From contig NC_021681.1 of NCBI RefSeq assembly GCF_000247815.1, positions 5,640,713 to 5,704,712 of the forward strand: 64,000 nt of DNA. The letters run 5' to 3'. Numbering within the stretch: position 1 is the first letter of the stretch; the number at the start of each line of letters is the position of its first letter. Shown one piece after another: positions 23,021-35,705 of this stretch. The position numbers were made by a program, and so were the translations under genes. The notes under the pieces were generated by a model. That model had not been told where the DNA came from. It saw nothing but the letters and a program-made list of their open reading frames with translations, and made no database searches. Source of the DNA: Ficedula albicollis. Lineage: Eukaryota; Chordata; Aves; Passeriformes; Muscicapidae.

Positions 23021-26000
23021 TCATTCCTCTAATTTCAGCCATTCAAAATTGAGGCTTTAGGACTAAATTCACTGAAATCAGTGGCTCCCTCGTGTTCCAG
23101 AGGGAGAGTGGCACCAGCAGCACAGGTTTCTGCTCTCACTTCGGTCAGGATGCTCCATTTCCCCATGAGCACGTTCAGGGACATGCATGCCCTCAGTATT
23201 CATTCTCCTTCCTCATGTTTTCCAAGCAATCTCCTCTGTTTTCCTTTGCTCCCTGCCCCTGCAGTTCTCAGTTTACTCTGCCTGAATCCATTCTGGCCAA
23301 GGCAGGAGGAGCTATTCCCTTCTGTCAACACCAAGAGCAGAACTGATTCCACTTGCTCCATTCCCACTCCTGCTTCTCCCAGGGTGTAAGTTATTCATTC
23401 ACAGGGTAGAGAGACAACTGTATTCCTTCCTCTTCCTACTTATGGAATATTTTGACATTTCCCCGTATCTGTTTTGATTCAGTCCCATCTTTAAATAAAT
23501 ATCTGCCTTTCACATGGGAAGGATTCCAGGAGCTCCTACCCGGGATGCATCTTTCCAGCTGAGGTGTCTCTGTCAGGATATTGAGGAAACAGGGAGAGGT
23601 TTGGGGGGATTTTTTTGGGCTTAGGCAGAGCCACACCAAGGCAGCATTCCAGAGGTTTGCACTCCCCATCCTCTGTGTTTGGTTATCTCCTTGCCAAAGA
23701 CTTTCAGTGTTCAGGTCAAAAAAGGAGCCGCACAGTTTTCCAAAGTGGGGACAGGGAGGAATTCCTGGGTTTAATGGAATGCTCTGCTAGGAAGCAACAA
23801 GAGGAAGATTTTTCCAGCCAAGAACAAAAACAATTCCCAGATTTGGGGAAAGGGAATTTTTCTGGCTGTCCTTGGAGTTTGGGAATTTCTGGATATTGCT
23901 CATGAGGTGTTTGGCTTCTACTGACTAGGAGAGGGCTCTGCTTTTCCTTGAGCCCAGGTTTTGGCATCTCCTGGATACCTGGAGGGATTTCCAAGGCCCA
24001 TTTAAAGTACAGAGAGCAGATAAGGGTCACTCTTAAAACCCACTGTCTCATCCAGGAGATCCTGTGAAAGCCAACCCAGCTGCCAGGTGGGAACCTGCTG
24101 GTGCTGTCTTCCCCTATTTCCAGGTACCCTGCAGAGAACCAGAGCACCAACGGTGACAATCTGTGACAGGCTGTGATTTGTTGTAGAAAAAAAGCCAAAT
24201 AAATGCCTGAAAAGGTTGGAACACAGACATCCTGTGGGATGTGGCCCTGTGGCAGGTGGGGATCTCTGCTCCTGGTGGTTACTGGTAAAGGGCAAAGTCA
24301 GGGGGGAAGTTAAGGGGAAGTTAGGAATGCCCAGAATTCCAGGTCTCAAGGGACATCCAGCTGAAGGAGGCACCCGCAGAGCTCAGTGGGACGCTCCCAT
24401 CCTCTCATTTATGCATTTCCCTGCCTTTGGCCACATGGGAAGTGCTGCTGTGACAATTCCCACCTCCCCAGGAGCTCCTCACACCTTCTCCTCACCTCAT
24501 CAGCCACGCCACGGGTGTGCCCCCCTCCCCTCCCCGAGGCCTGGGAGATGGATTCCCACTTCCCATGGGAATGCTGGATCTGTGCAGATGGGCTTTCATT
24601 CGGCTGTAAACCTGAGCGAGACTGGTCTCAGCAGAGCCACAGGTCTGTACCCCATCTGGGGAGCTTCCCAGTGCTTCCAATCCTCAGGAAAATGAAATTA
24701 TCAGTGGTTTTGCAGCAGGTTGTGGTCAGCAGCCCTGATGTGTATTTTGGATTGTCTATTAAATACCTGAATTTCAGCTAAAATTTCTACTTTAATTATG
24801 GTGAGGTTATCTCCCTGCTGTAAAGGTATTTGAGCTTTCCCTGAAGCATCTGGCTGGGACTGGGTGAAGTTTTCCAGGCTCTTTCCAACGCCCATGGGGA
24901 GCACAGAGCAGAAAACAAATTGTTTAATGCATATTGACAAACAACCCTGCTAGAAATTCATCATGGTACTTCCTAGGTGTCAGCACTCCTTATATTAGAA
25001 GAAAAAAAGAAGAAAAAAATACATCCTTTCCCTCATTTGAATGTTGTTTTAGCCCTCTTTTCTTGCAAATTTCTATTTAAAGAAGGGTTGGGTGGGTTTG
25101 AGGGAACACATCTGGTTTGGGGTATCCACACTGCTGAAGGATTCTCTTGGAGCAGTTTGGATTAAGGGCACACACCCAAGAACAAGCCCTAGGGTGGGTT
25201 AGTCCATGGCATTCCCAAACCCTTCCCAGCCCACACAGCTCATGGCTGCTTGCCCAAGCTGTGCAGGAGGACACAGGGGCCAGCTCATGCCTTTTCCTCC
25301 CCTTCCCTGGCTGGAAGGAGCAGATCTCCTGTGGAGAGGAAGGTCTGGACCAGGGGATGGGCACCTCTGGAGTGTGGAGGGTGCGAGATGCACTCAACCC
25401 CCTCTACCCAACCAGCAGTACCTTGGTACAACCTCCAAATGGGGCCAAGAATTCCTTTAAGAAGCCCCCAAAGAGGGAGAAAGACCCAGAGAATGTTGGG
25501 TTAAGAGCTTGGATCCCCAGTCCTGTGGTTAACACAGGAACAGTGGTGGCTTTTCCAAGATTCATTTCTCAAGGAGCAAAGCACCTTGTGGGTTCAAGGC
25601 CACCAGCCAACCTCTTTATCCCACAGTTTTGGCCGTCCAGGTGAGCCCTCCTGGGCTCTGCTGGGCAGTGTGACCAGGATCTCCCCTTGAGCTGGGACAT
25701 TCCTGGTTGCTCCTTGAGGCTGAGAGACCTCTCTATCAGTGACAGATCTTTGGATGAGTCTAACTCCAGCTGTCTCCACTTTGCAGCTGGCTGCACACCA
25801 GTCACTCTCCCCTGGAGCTGGGATACCTCTCAAGGTTTGAAATTTCCCTACCTGGACTGAGAAATCCTTCCTTATCCCAGGCAAAGAGATTCCACCCAGA
25901 TCCATGGTAAGCTGCTGGTAGCAGGTGACTCAATACCACAGAAATCCACAGAGTTAATTCCTGTGGAACTAAACTGTTGTCCAAGTCTGGAACTAAGGTT

Positions 26001-26089
26001 GGGCTCCATGTTTTAGCTCCACCAGGAATTTAGAAAGTGAGAGGTTGTACTCTGAGCCCCGTGGCTCAGTGGGAGGGTCTCTTTTTCAC
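23021..26089. other. Long noncoding stretch
   Basis: About 3 kb in which I recognise neither a gene nor a transposable element. An A-rich tract occurs at 25,000-25,020. Frames such as 23716-24198 minus (160 codons) and 25147-25644 plus (165 codons) have no domain and no supporting splice context. Confidence 0.5.
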
Positions 26090-26250
26090 CTTCAGGCTCT
26101 GTGTAAATCATTTTGGATCCATTCTATATCAATTTTCCCTTGTATCCGTGCAGTAAGTCATGGAACAACTTTGTCATTGCGCTTTGTCGTATTTTAATAA
26201 ATTCATCTGAAAAGTGCTTTTGCTAATGATGGTGATTCTTTGAGCAGCCC
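26090..26250. promoter_or_regulatory. Candidate conserved noncoding element
   Basis: 'tgtaaatcattttggatcca', 'gtaagtcatggaacaacttt', 'attttaataaattcatctga' and 'tttgctaatgatggtgattc' occur within 160 bp of unique AT-rich sequence. The call is by composition and word variety only. Confidence 0.35.
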
Positions 26251-26339
26251 TAAATCCCTCACTCACGACAGAGGGAGGGCTGGTCCCTCCCACTCCCACC
26301 CAAATAACCCAACCCAAGCCAGCAGGAAGGAACAGCTTT

Positions 26340-26800
26340 AATTGGAAACATCCCCAGCTCTGCTGTGCTCAGAATTAGCTTCGCTAATTCCAGGGGAGCT
26401 CGTGCAGCAAATAACAGGTTCCTTCTTTTTTTTTCCCCCCTTTTTACTGGAAACTTAGGAGCAACAGGTCGGTGTTTCTCCTCACATATGCCTCCCATCG
26501 TTGCCTTTTGTTGTTTTGGCTGCAGCTTTCCTCGCAGGGCCCCGCGAGCTCACCGAGCAGCAGATGGCCTCCTCCTTGCTTCATTTCCAGCCCTCGGTTT
26601 TTCCCACACTAAACCAGACTTTTTCAGGCACTACTAATCCCCTGTGCCTGTCACTGCTGGAGAAAAGCATTAATAACTCCAGTTATCCTGGAAATATCTG
26701 TCACCCACATTTGTTTTGCGTTTCCCTTTGGGTAATCACGCTCCAGATCTAATTACTGCCGAAATTTCTTTTGCTCCGACGAGCAGCGTTTTGGGTTCCC
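26340..26800. promoter_or_regulatory. Candidate conserved noncoding block
   Basis: Contains 'tttaattggaaacatcccca', 'gaattagcttcgctaattcc' (an imperfect inverted pair), 'agcattaataactccagtta' and 'gggtaatcacgctccagatc' followed by 'taattactgccg'. It has repeated homeodomain-type cores in unique sequence with scattered CpGs. No exon evidence. Confidence 0.35.
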
Positions 26801-27046
26801 CCTCCCTGGCTGGGTGGAAGTTTAACTCCACCAATGGGGGGAGATCCGTGTTGATTTACACCAGAGCCGCTGCTCCACGTCCTCATTCCGTGTGTGGCTT
26901 GGGGCTGTGGAGACAGAGGTGATGGATGGCTTCAAAATCCACGGAAGTTGTGCTCCTGCCGAGCAGGGAAGTCCAGGAAAAGCAGGGACAGACTTCAGTT
27001 GGGATGTGTGAATTTAGGATGAGTTGCTGGGTGAGAAAAGAGAAAG

Positions 27047-27130
27047 GAAAAAGGGTTTTCATCCTCTCCTGCAGGTGTAGAGAGCCAGGAAAAAGGGTTT
27101 CCATCCTCTCCTGCAGGTGTAGGGAGCCAC
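27047..27130. repeat. 42-bp imperfect tandem duplication
   Basis: 'aaagggttttcatcctctcc' at about 27049 recurs as 'aaagggtttccatcctctcc' 42 bases later. Both copies continue into 'tgcaggtgtag'. A few single-base differences separate them. Confidence 0.85.
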
Positions 27131-28796
27131 TGTGACAGTGACATGGGTTTGGTGACACAGGGCAGCGGTGTCTCCCGTTGTCACACACATCAGCCAAGGT
27201 GGTATTTAGGAGCCACCGTGACAAGGACAGAGCCAGAGCTGACTGGGCTTTCCTCCTCCTCCTCCTCCTCCTCCTGGGCTGAGTCACATCAGGGCTGAGC
27301 TTTGGGAATGGCAGGAGAGCAGCTGGCAAATCCCGAATCCCTGAGGAAGGCAGCGCCAGCTGCCCGGCGCCTCTCCCGCCTCCCCGCAGGTTTCCATTCA
27401 GGTTTCATGGATCAGCGACGAGCTCCTCCCACACCTGCCACTGACAGGGACTGCTGACACCATCCCCTGGGAGCATCCTGGTACCCACAGCTCGGGAACA
27501 GCCAGCACTGGGGGAACTGGTCAGACTGGGAGAATGAAACCTCCCGCTAAACCTCTGTATGACGGAGCAAAGGGTGGAAAGGGATCTCCCAGGATGGAAT
27601 AAGGGCAACGTGGGGATCAAGCAGCGAGCAGAGCTGGGAAGGGTGGCTCTGGTTTAACCAAAATTCGCTCACACAGCTGGGACCAGGATGCAGACCAAGT
27701 AGGACTATTGGGAATGGCCCTGGAAAAGCACCAGGATAAGCACAGGTTGTGGTTCCTAACAGAGGGAAGTGGGGCAAGGAGCACACACATGAGCAAAAGC
27801 CCCCATTTATCCCACGGGGAGCAGGACTGGTGGCATTGTGTGACCCTGACTCGGGGGCAGGACACAAACCCTGGCACAGGGCTGTAAGTCTGCAACAAGC
27901 ACTTCGAGCAACTTTGGGATCTTCCCTGACTTAGCTTCAGCAGCTGAGGCCGTGGAAGAGAATTGATGTCCTGGACAAAGCTCAACCAACCACTTCCACC
28001 TACAGAGAGGCAGAAAAAATTGATATGTTAACCACAAGAAGAAAGAGGGGAGGATTGGGTTTTGCTTGGTTTGCTCCCCAGCACAATCCAGGACATGAAC
28101 GGAGAGAAAGGGGCTGTTAAAAAATGCAAGGAATGGGGAAACAAAGGAGAGACAAGATGTCTTTTCTTTTTTTCCTTAATTAATCTTGGGAGGTGATGAC
28201 AGCAGAGGATGAGGAATGGGAAGTAAATGCTCTGCTAACAGCCTTTCATAGAGATCCCCGCGTTTGACAAATGAGCTCAAAGCCACAGGCCTGGAACCCG
28301 AGCTCTGCCAGCACATCGGGAGAATGCAGCGGTCAGAGCTTGGAGCAGAGGCTTGGGAGGGGAAAACCACTCAAATATTTGCTTTGCTGCATGTCTGAGG
28401 GCCCCCTCTGCTCCTGTGCCACAGGAGATGCCTTTAATTGGAATTTTAGCAGCCAGGGCCCATGGGTCTGACCGAAACTTCAGTGTTCCACCACTAGTGC
28501 TGGATCCAGGATCTATGTTGCACCTTCCACATTTATCTTCTGTTGCTCTCAAAAAAATTCTTGATCTTTTTTGTGATTTTAGAGGCACAAGAATCCAGCC
28601 CAGGTCAGAGAGGGATCCCAGGCTACATGAGAGAGGTCCCATGAGAATAAACACAGGAAAGGCTGGGAATATGTTAAAGGTGGACAGCAGCAACTGCAAC
28701 ATTTTGTGGGACAAAATACAGAAGGAAGAAGTAGAAGAAGCAAGCAGAAGGATGGGAATGAAATGGAACAGAATGGAAGAAAAAAGAAGAACAGAA
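27131..28796. other. Noncoding stretch with a short TCC repeat
   Basis: A (TCC)8-type run lies at about 27250-27275 and gives a spurious poly-arginine frame on the other strand. A pyrimidine-rich acceptor-like string, 'cccgcctccccgcag', ends near 27389, but no plausible exon follows. From about 28720 the sequence becomes A/G-rich, with imperfect GAA/GAATG words leading into the AATAG array. Confidence 0.45.
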
Positions 28797-28800
28797 CAGG

Positions 28801-29635
28801 AATAGAATAGAATAGAATAGAATAGAATAGAATAGAATAGAATAGAATAGAATAGAATAGAATAGAATAGAATAGAATAGAATAGAATAGAATAGAATAG
28901 AATAGAATAGAATAGAATAGAATAGAATAGAATAGAATAGAATAGAATAGAATAGAATAGAATAGAATAGAATAGAATAGAATAGAATAGAATAGAATAG
29001 AATAGAATAGAATAGAATAGAATAGAATAGAATAGAATAGAATAGAATAGAATAGAATAGAATAGAATAGAATAGAATAGAATAGAATAGAATAGAATAG
29101 AATAGAATAGAATAGAATAGAATAGAATAGAATAGAATAGAATAGAATAGAATAGAATAGAATAGAATAGAATAGAATAGAATAGAATAGAATAGAATAG
29201 AATAGAATAGAATAGAATAGAATAGAATAGAATAGAATAGAATAGAATAGAATAGAATAGAATAGAATAGAATAGAATAGAATAGAATAGAATAGAATAG
29301 AATAGAATAGAATAGAATAGAATAGAATAGAATAGAATAGAATAGAATAGAATAGAATAGAATAGAATAGAATAGAATAGAATAGAATAGAATAGAATAG
29401 AATAGAATAGAATAGAATAGAATAGAATAGAATAGAATAGAATAGAATAGAATAGAATAGAATAGAATAGAATAGAATAGAATAGAATAGAATAGAATAG
29501 AATAGAATAGAATAGAATAGAATAGAATAGAATAGAATAGAATAGAATAGAATAGAATAGAATAGAATAGAATAGAATAGAATAGAATAGAATAGAATAG
29601 AATAGAATAGAATAGAATAGAATAGAATAGAATAG
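28801..29635. repeat. Microsatellite (AATAG)167, perfect
   Basis: The five-base unit AATAG repeats 167 times over 835 bp with no interruption that I can see, then ends in 'aaataatttaaaagc'. The preceding 80 bp contain imperfect related words ('ggaacagaatggaag', 'gaacagaacagg'), consistent with growth from a degenerate seed. Confidence 0.98.
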
Positions 29636-29904
29636 AAATAATTTAAAAGCTATTTAACTACATTAGGGAGGGACTGTCTTTTAATTTGGTCATCGTTGTA
29701 TTTCTGGCATTTTGATTCCAAGACCTGAACAGAATTTTGGAGTTTTTTTTGCTTGGATTCTGATTATTCCTCAGCAAATTGGGGCTGGGGCTGGCAGTGA
29801 TCACCTGTGAGCAGCTGGAGACACGGAGCTGTTATTCCCCCAGGACAATCCCAGCCATAAACTTTATTGCCCTATAAAGAGGAACCTGCAACATCAGAGG
29901 CTTT

Positions 29905-30160
29905 TCAGGGATCAATAAAATCAACGTTAACTAAATTGTCAGCAGTCACTCTCCCCTCCCCCAGCCTGCTGTGCTGTTCTGTTCCAATTAGGCTAAACTG
30001 GGACTCTGGATTTTGGGTGGAAGCCAAACTGTCAATCCCATAATCGGTTATGAACAATGTAAGCAATGTCTGTCTAATCTGTAAACGACCAGCTCGTCTG
30101 AGAGGCTCCTGTAATGATACTAAAACAACCATTGGCTTGGGAATTATTCATGTCTGGAAA
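29905..30160. promoter_or_regulatory. Candidate conserved noncoding element next to a G run
   Basis: Unique sequence with 'caataaaatcaacgttaact', 'cataatcggttatgaacaat', 'aatctgtaaacgaccagctc' and 'gggaattattcatgtctgga'. It has many distinct words and isolated CpGs. It ends only about 10 bp before the G run at 30172, so the element may continue into sequence that is missing from this assembly. Confidence 0.4.
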
Positions 30161-30171
30161 GAGCTGGGGGT

Positions 30172-30353
<182 letters not shown>

Positions 30354-30357
30354 TTTT

Positions 30358-30418
30358 NNNNNNNNNNNNNNNNNNNNNNNNNNNNNNNNNNNNNNNNNNN
30401 NNNNNNNNNNNNNNNNNN
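30358..30418. other. Assembly gap (61 N)
   Basis: 61 consecutive unknown bases follow the G180-T6 run. Sequence resumes as 'tctttgggaactgttgattg' just before a CR1 tail. Confidence 0.99.
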
Positions 30419-30435
30419 TCTTTGGGAACTGTTGA

Positions 30436-30547
30436 TTGTAAAATCCCAGAATGATTTGGGTTAGAAGAGATCTTAAATATTGTCTTGTTCCACCCCCTGC
30501 CATGGCAGGGACACCTTCCACTGTGCCAGGTTGCTCCAAGCCCATGG
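30436..30547 (-). mobile_element. CR1 3' fragment
   Basis: 'aaaatcccagaatgatttgg', 'gttagaagagatcttaaata', 'ccaccccctgccatggcagg' and 'gtgccaggttgctccaagcc' form the CR1 3' end on the minus strand, cut at about 110 bp. Confidence 0.88.
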
Positions 30548-30945
30548 CTCAGGCAGTTTAAGGGGCTTCAAAACCCACTGCAACCTCTCCCCTCAAGGGT
30601 AAATAGGAAGAAAATGTGGAGGGGGAGAGGGTGGGATGAATTTCAGATATTTTTAGGGACACAGCTTGGTGCCTTGTACTCTGTAAATGGGGTGGGGGCA
30701 GAGCTGGGGCACCCAGGGGCTGCTTGGCATCGGGTGTGGATGAAGTACCTGGGATTCCTCACGAGGAATGCGTCAGCCACAGCAAACACCTGAATACTCA
30801 AGTAGAGGCAGCCAAAAATTCCCTGCAGGGAAGGAAGTGCTGGACACACACATATCAGCCACAACCATCACTTACCAGGGGTGAAAAGAAGCTGTGAAAT
30901 GCACACACCTCCTGAGGAATGAGAGCTCTGCAGGTGCGGGGCAGA

Positions 30946-31003
30946 GGGAAACCAAGGAAATCCCACTGGCTCCAGGGAAACCAAGGAAATCCCACTGGCT
31001 CTG
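30946..31003. repeat. 29-bp tandem duplication
   Basis: 'gggaaaccaaggaaatccca' at 30946 recurs at 30975. Both copies continue 'ctggctc' and then diverge. Confidence 0.9.
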
Positions 31004-31254
31004 AGGTGTCTCCGTGGCAAGGCCCTGTGTTGGCAAACTGAGCAGCAAAACAAGCCTGGTGGAAATCACCAGAGCTGCCTGGCACGAGGGTAGGGTGAAA
31101 AGCACAGTTTGGGGGGATTTTGGAGGAAATTCCACGATGTGAGAGAACTGAGCATCCACAGAGTCAGTGGGAATGGAAGGGTGAGTTTTGGGGAAGAACA
31201 TCTGATTTTTCCCTCACTCACCACATGTGAAATTCCAGAAGGAATTCCCAAATC

Positions 31255-31560
31255 CTAAATCCATAATTTCCCTTAGAACACAGCTCAAAGGCTCTGCCTG
31301 CTCTAATGCCTTTCTTCATCTCCAGCAGCACAGGTAAGAATAACAACGATAAAAAATTAAAAGCTACAATAAACATTATTGATGCCATCCCTAACGAGGC
31401 AGAGGGAGAGAAGGAAGAGGAGAGGATGCTGAGGTGATAAATATGGTGTGTCAGCCATAAATTACAGCCGTCATTAGGCTCCTACAGTGGGGCCTGACAA
31501 ATTGTTTTGGGCAAGTACAAGCTGAGCTGCACCTTCCAGTCTCAGCTCTTCCCAGGCTGC
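31255..31560. promoter_or_regulatory. Candidate conserved noncoding element
   Basis: AT-rich unique sequence carrying 'aagaataacaacgataaaaa', 'acaataaacattattgatgc', 'cataaattacagccgtcatt' and 'gacaaattgttttgggcaag'. It ends just before an A-rich tract at 31,565-31,583. No repeat similarity and no open frame. Confidence 0.38.
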
Positions 31561-31564
31561 ACCT

Positions 31565-33107
31565 TAAAAAAAAAAAAAAAAAAATCAATCCAATCGATTC
31601 TGTATCAATCTGAGATACAGCTGGAATTGTGCTGGTATTGCTCCTGAGCTGCTGGACTCCTTGGGAAGGATGAGGGCTGTTTGCAGTGGCACTGGGCTGG
31701 ATTTGATGGAGTAAGGAAAGGGAAAGGCTGCTGCTTGCTGCTGGGTTTGCAGGCTGCCATCACCTTGCTCGCTTCTCCCAGTTCCAGGATTTGTGGGTTT
31801 TTTTTTCCTAAAGGATGGGTTTTTCTGTGGTTGGATGGGATGATGCCCAGCTGGGCCCTTTCAGCACCCAAATCTCAGGGGTAAGAGCTGTCTCAGGTGA
31901 GGCTGTGCTGATGAAGGTGCAGCAGCTGGTCCTGGAATTCCCAATTCCAATGGCTGGATGTCTGTCTGTGACCCCCTGGTCCCCCAGCCATGGTGGTACA
32001 GGATGTGCACCCACCTCCTCCAGAGTTTTTTTGTAATTCCAGAGGATGATGCCAACCCCTTGTTCCCAACCTGATCCTTGTCCCTGGCATACAGCTGAAC
32101 TCATGGTTAATAGAGAGGGCTTTGATGCCCTCAGGGTGAGCCCTGTGCACACAGATCATGGATTTTCGTGGATTCTCAGCTTCCAGCTCTCCATGCTCTC
32201 CTACCCCAGCTCGGAGTTCCATCCAGCCCCAACTCTTCCCACTCCTGCAGCTCCCAGGTGTTTGGTGTGGAGCAGCCAAAAGCACCCCAGGGTTGCCTCC
32301 ACCCCACACTTCACAGACCTCAATTTGCAGGACAAAAGAGAAAAAGGGGGGAAATCCATGTGCTGGTGTGGTCTTTCCAAAAGCCACTCATCCCAGGGCT
32401 CTTCCCAACAGGCACCGAATGAGATTCCTGCAGTGGATGATTTGTTTTGTCCTTCTCCTGCTGGCTCAGATTAATCTCTGCTCCTGAAGTAGTGGTGTCA
32501 TTTCTCAGAGACGTATGGTGGCAGGAACCACGGAGCCCCATAAATTGGAGACAATTCCGGATCCATCCGTCTTCCTTCCCACTCTCCATCCCCACTCCTC
32601 TCCTCAGGGCAAGGGCAGGCCCTGCAGGCACTCGAGCAGCAGCTGCTTTGTGGACTAATAAATATTAAAAACCCCCCAGGACGGGAGAGGTTGGAACAAC
32701 AGAGGGATTCTGGTGCTCCAGAGCAATTTGCTTTCTGCTGCTTCCCTTCCTTGTGCTTGGCTGAAGGAGCAGGATCCTGATCCTTGGTGAAATGCAACAG
32801 TCCTAACATTTTTTTTTTTTCCCCATGGCAGGCTTTTTTTGGGAAAAAAAAAACCCCAAATATAACAAAACAGTTTTGCAACAACTGGACTGAAGGGCTG
32901 GGGCCTCGGAGGAGGGAGCAAATGCAGGGTGATGGGATTTAATTGGGATGTGGGTGTGGATGTAGGGATGGAACAGGAGCAGAGGAGCTGGGATGCACTT
33001 GGTGCAAAACCATCCTGCACAATGGTCTCAGACCTGTCCCCTCTGAGCCCATATAGTGCTAATATATACCTGAAATATCATATAATGAATTAGACATCAT
33101 AAATGAA
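31565..33107. other. Noncoding stretch
   Basis: Starts with an A18-type tract. It is otherwise mixed noncoding sequence, with T- and A-homopolymer tracts near 32,810-32,860. The 164-codon minus frame at 31893-32387 lacks any domain. A little AT-rich sequence lies at 33,050-33,110. Confidence 0.5.
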
Positions 33108-33157
33108 ACAGCATAAAATAATTAAGGTTGGAAAAGACCTCCAAGATCATCAAGCTT
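33108..33157 (-). mobile_element. Very short CR1 fragment
   Basis: 'attaaggttggaaaagacct' followed by 'ccaagatcatcaag' is the CR1 3' end signature. About 50 bp, minus strand. A loose alternating TA/CA region (33,160-33,245) follows. Confidence 0.7.
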
Positions 33158-33245
33158 CAAATCTGCGTATATGTATATCCATTTCTGTCTCTATACACAC
33201 ACACAAAATGTACATACAGAAATAGATAGACAGGTAGATATATTG

Positions 33246-34194
33246 CCCCTGGAAAAAGAATGAAAGCTCGGAGGAGCCAGGAACACCACAATTTATTATT
33301 TATGGAGCCCAGGATGTGACAAGCCATGCACAGGCCTGGCAGCAACAGCAGCCTCTGCCTTCAGGACTTCAGGAGCTTGCTGAGGCACAGACAAGCTGGA
33401 GGCAGAGCCCAGAGGGCTGCAGGGCGCCACTTAAGGCTGGCTGGAGGAAGGGGATGAGGCTTTGGCACTCCCCAAAATCCAGCTGTTCCCTAAGTGCCCT
33501 GCCTGCACTCATCAGTGTAAGGCAGCATCACCTGTGGTGTCGCTCCATCATCCCCAGAGCTGCCAGATGCTGCTGTCACGGGGCACCAGGAGGGTGACAG
33601 GACTCAGAGGAGAACGCTTCCCCTGGGGAAAGCTGTCACCTGCATGTCCCCTCACCCAGACCAGGCAGCCACCCCCAAAAGCATAGCAGAAGGGCACCAT
33701 TTCTCTGGTATTAATTTTGAAAGCTGCCTGGGCTCGGCTCAGCGCCTGCCTGTCTCTGTCTGTTTGCCTCTGCTGAGAAGATTCATTACTTTGATGGATT
33801 TGTGTAATTTTTTCAAGTGCTTCGGGTGACAAACAATAAAACACACTTCATGCTCAGCTGTGAGGGGCTGGGGGAGCGGGGGACACTGCAGAGGGGATTT
33901 CTCCCAGGAAAAGCTCGTTCATCGACAGTTTGGGCACAGAGCTCTGCAGGAGGCAGCAGGGGAAGCCCTGCAGAGCCAGGGGATGTGAGCAGATCCTGAG
34001 GGATGGAGAGGGCAAGGCCATGGGTGTGAGCAGAGCTGCTGAGCCTCCAAAATTCAATTCAGGTCTCCGTTTCTTGCAGCTGAGCAAACAGACGTGGTGT
34101 CAGGATAAAGGGTAGGATTGGGGTCAGGGCATCACAGGGAAGGAGGAACATGGGAATGTAGGTATAAGGTGATGCTGGTGGCTTATGGACACTT
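33246..34194. other. Noncoding stretch before the second LTR
   Basis: No repeat or gene recognised. Confidence 0.5.
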
Positions 34195-34710
<516 letters not shown>

Positions 34711-34715
34711 ACACT

Positions 34716-35473
34716 GCTGAGTGTTTCCAAGAGGGAAGGATTTCACCCTGATTGTGGCTCCTGAGCAGATGATCTTCTCTGCCAGGACTTCCTGGGCTCA
34801 GAAGGAGTAAATGATTCCAGATAGAGCCAGACAAGCTCAATCACTTTTGGTGACAGAGCTCTAGGATTTATGGCCACAAGGATCACGGACAAGGGAGGGC
34901 AGCATGGCTTTGGAAACCTCTTATCTGTGGAGATACTGGACTCAGATCACACAGACAGCCATAGCACCTGTGGCAGGTGAGTGGAATGGGGACATAGACA
35001 GGGACAGGGACAGGGTTGGTAGCCAAGACTGTCCATGATGGTGAAATCAACACAAGGTGAAGTTAAGTCAAGAGTTAAGGCCGTGGAGCTCTGGCTGAGG
35101 TCACTTGAATGGCATTTTTGGGTCTCAAATGTTTCATGGTGCCCTGGAAAGGTGGAGGGGAAGGGGCTGGGAAGTGGCTTCCTGCAGCAGAGCCAAGAGC
35201 AAGCCCATTCCTTGTGCTCCAGCCATGCCTCTGTTCCAGCTGGGATCTTTGGCTGCGTTTCCAGGTGCTGGGCTTGGTGTGGTGAAAACAGGCTGGGATA
35301 CTTGTCCAGCTTTGGCTTAAACCTTCCCAATTCCGCAGGCCTGGGGAATTAAATTAAACTTCCCATGCAATGCTGGGATGTGCCAGTGCTGGGACGGCTC
35401 AAGGCAAGGCAATCTCCCCACAGAGCTGAGCCTGAGCCATCAAGGTCCACACAAATCTCTTTGGTACCCCAGC
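34716..35473. other. Noncoding stretch
   Basis: No repeat or gene recognised. A short GACAGG-type run occurs at 34,995-35,015. Confidence 0.5.
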
Positions 35474-35603
35474 ACAGCCCAAGAGCTCTGCTGGCTGCTC
35501 ACAAATCTGTGGCCACTGGGGAGCTCTCGTGGAATCACACAGCTCAAGAGCTCTGCTGGCTGCTCACAGATCTGTGGCCACTGGGGAGCTCTCGTGGAAT
35601 CAT
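35474..35603. repeat. 65-bp tandem duplication
   Basis: 'caagagctctgctggctgct' at 35480 recurs at 35545 and both copies run on through 'tgtggccactggggagctct' to 'cgtggaatca'. One base differs (acaaat versus acagat). The right copy continues directly into a CR1 3' end, so the CR1 terminus ('ggaatca') may have seeded the slip. Confidence 0.9.
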
Positions 35604-35705
35604 GGGGTTGGAAAAGTCCTCTGGGATCATTGATTCCAGCCACTAACCCGGCACTGCCAGGTCCACCACTAAACCATGTGCCTGAGCAGCACATCTCCAA
35701 TTCCA
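35592..35705 (-). mobile_element. CR1 3' fragment
   Basis: 'ggaatcatggggttggaaaa', 'gtcctctgggatcattgatt', 'cactaacccggcactgccag' and 'ccactaaaccatgtgcctga' define a minus-strand CR1 tail of about 110 bp. Confidence 0.83.

Noticed and set aside
27370..27420. Possible splice acceptor and exon after 'cccgcctccccgcag'
   Set aside because: The acceptor-like string is plausible, but no open frame with a donor site or recognisable peptide follows.
28801..29635. Possible CRISPR array or satellite centromere repeat
   Set aside because: The unit is only 5 bp and there are no spacers. It is a simple microsatellite.
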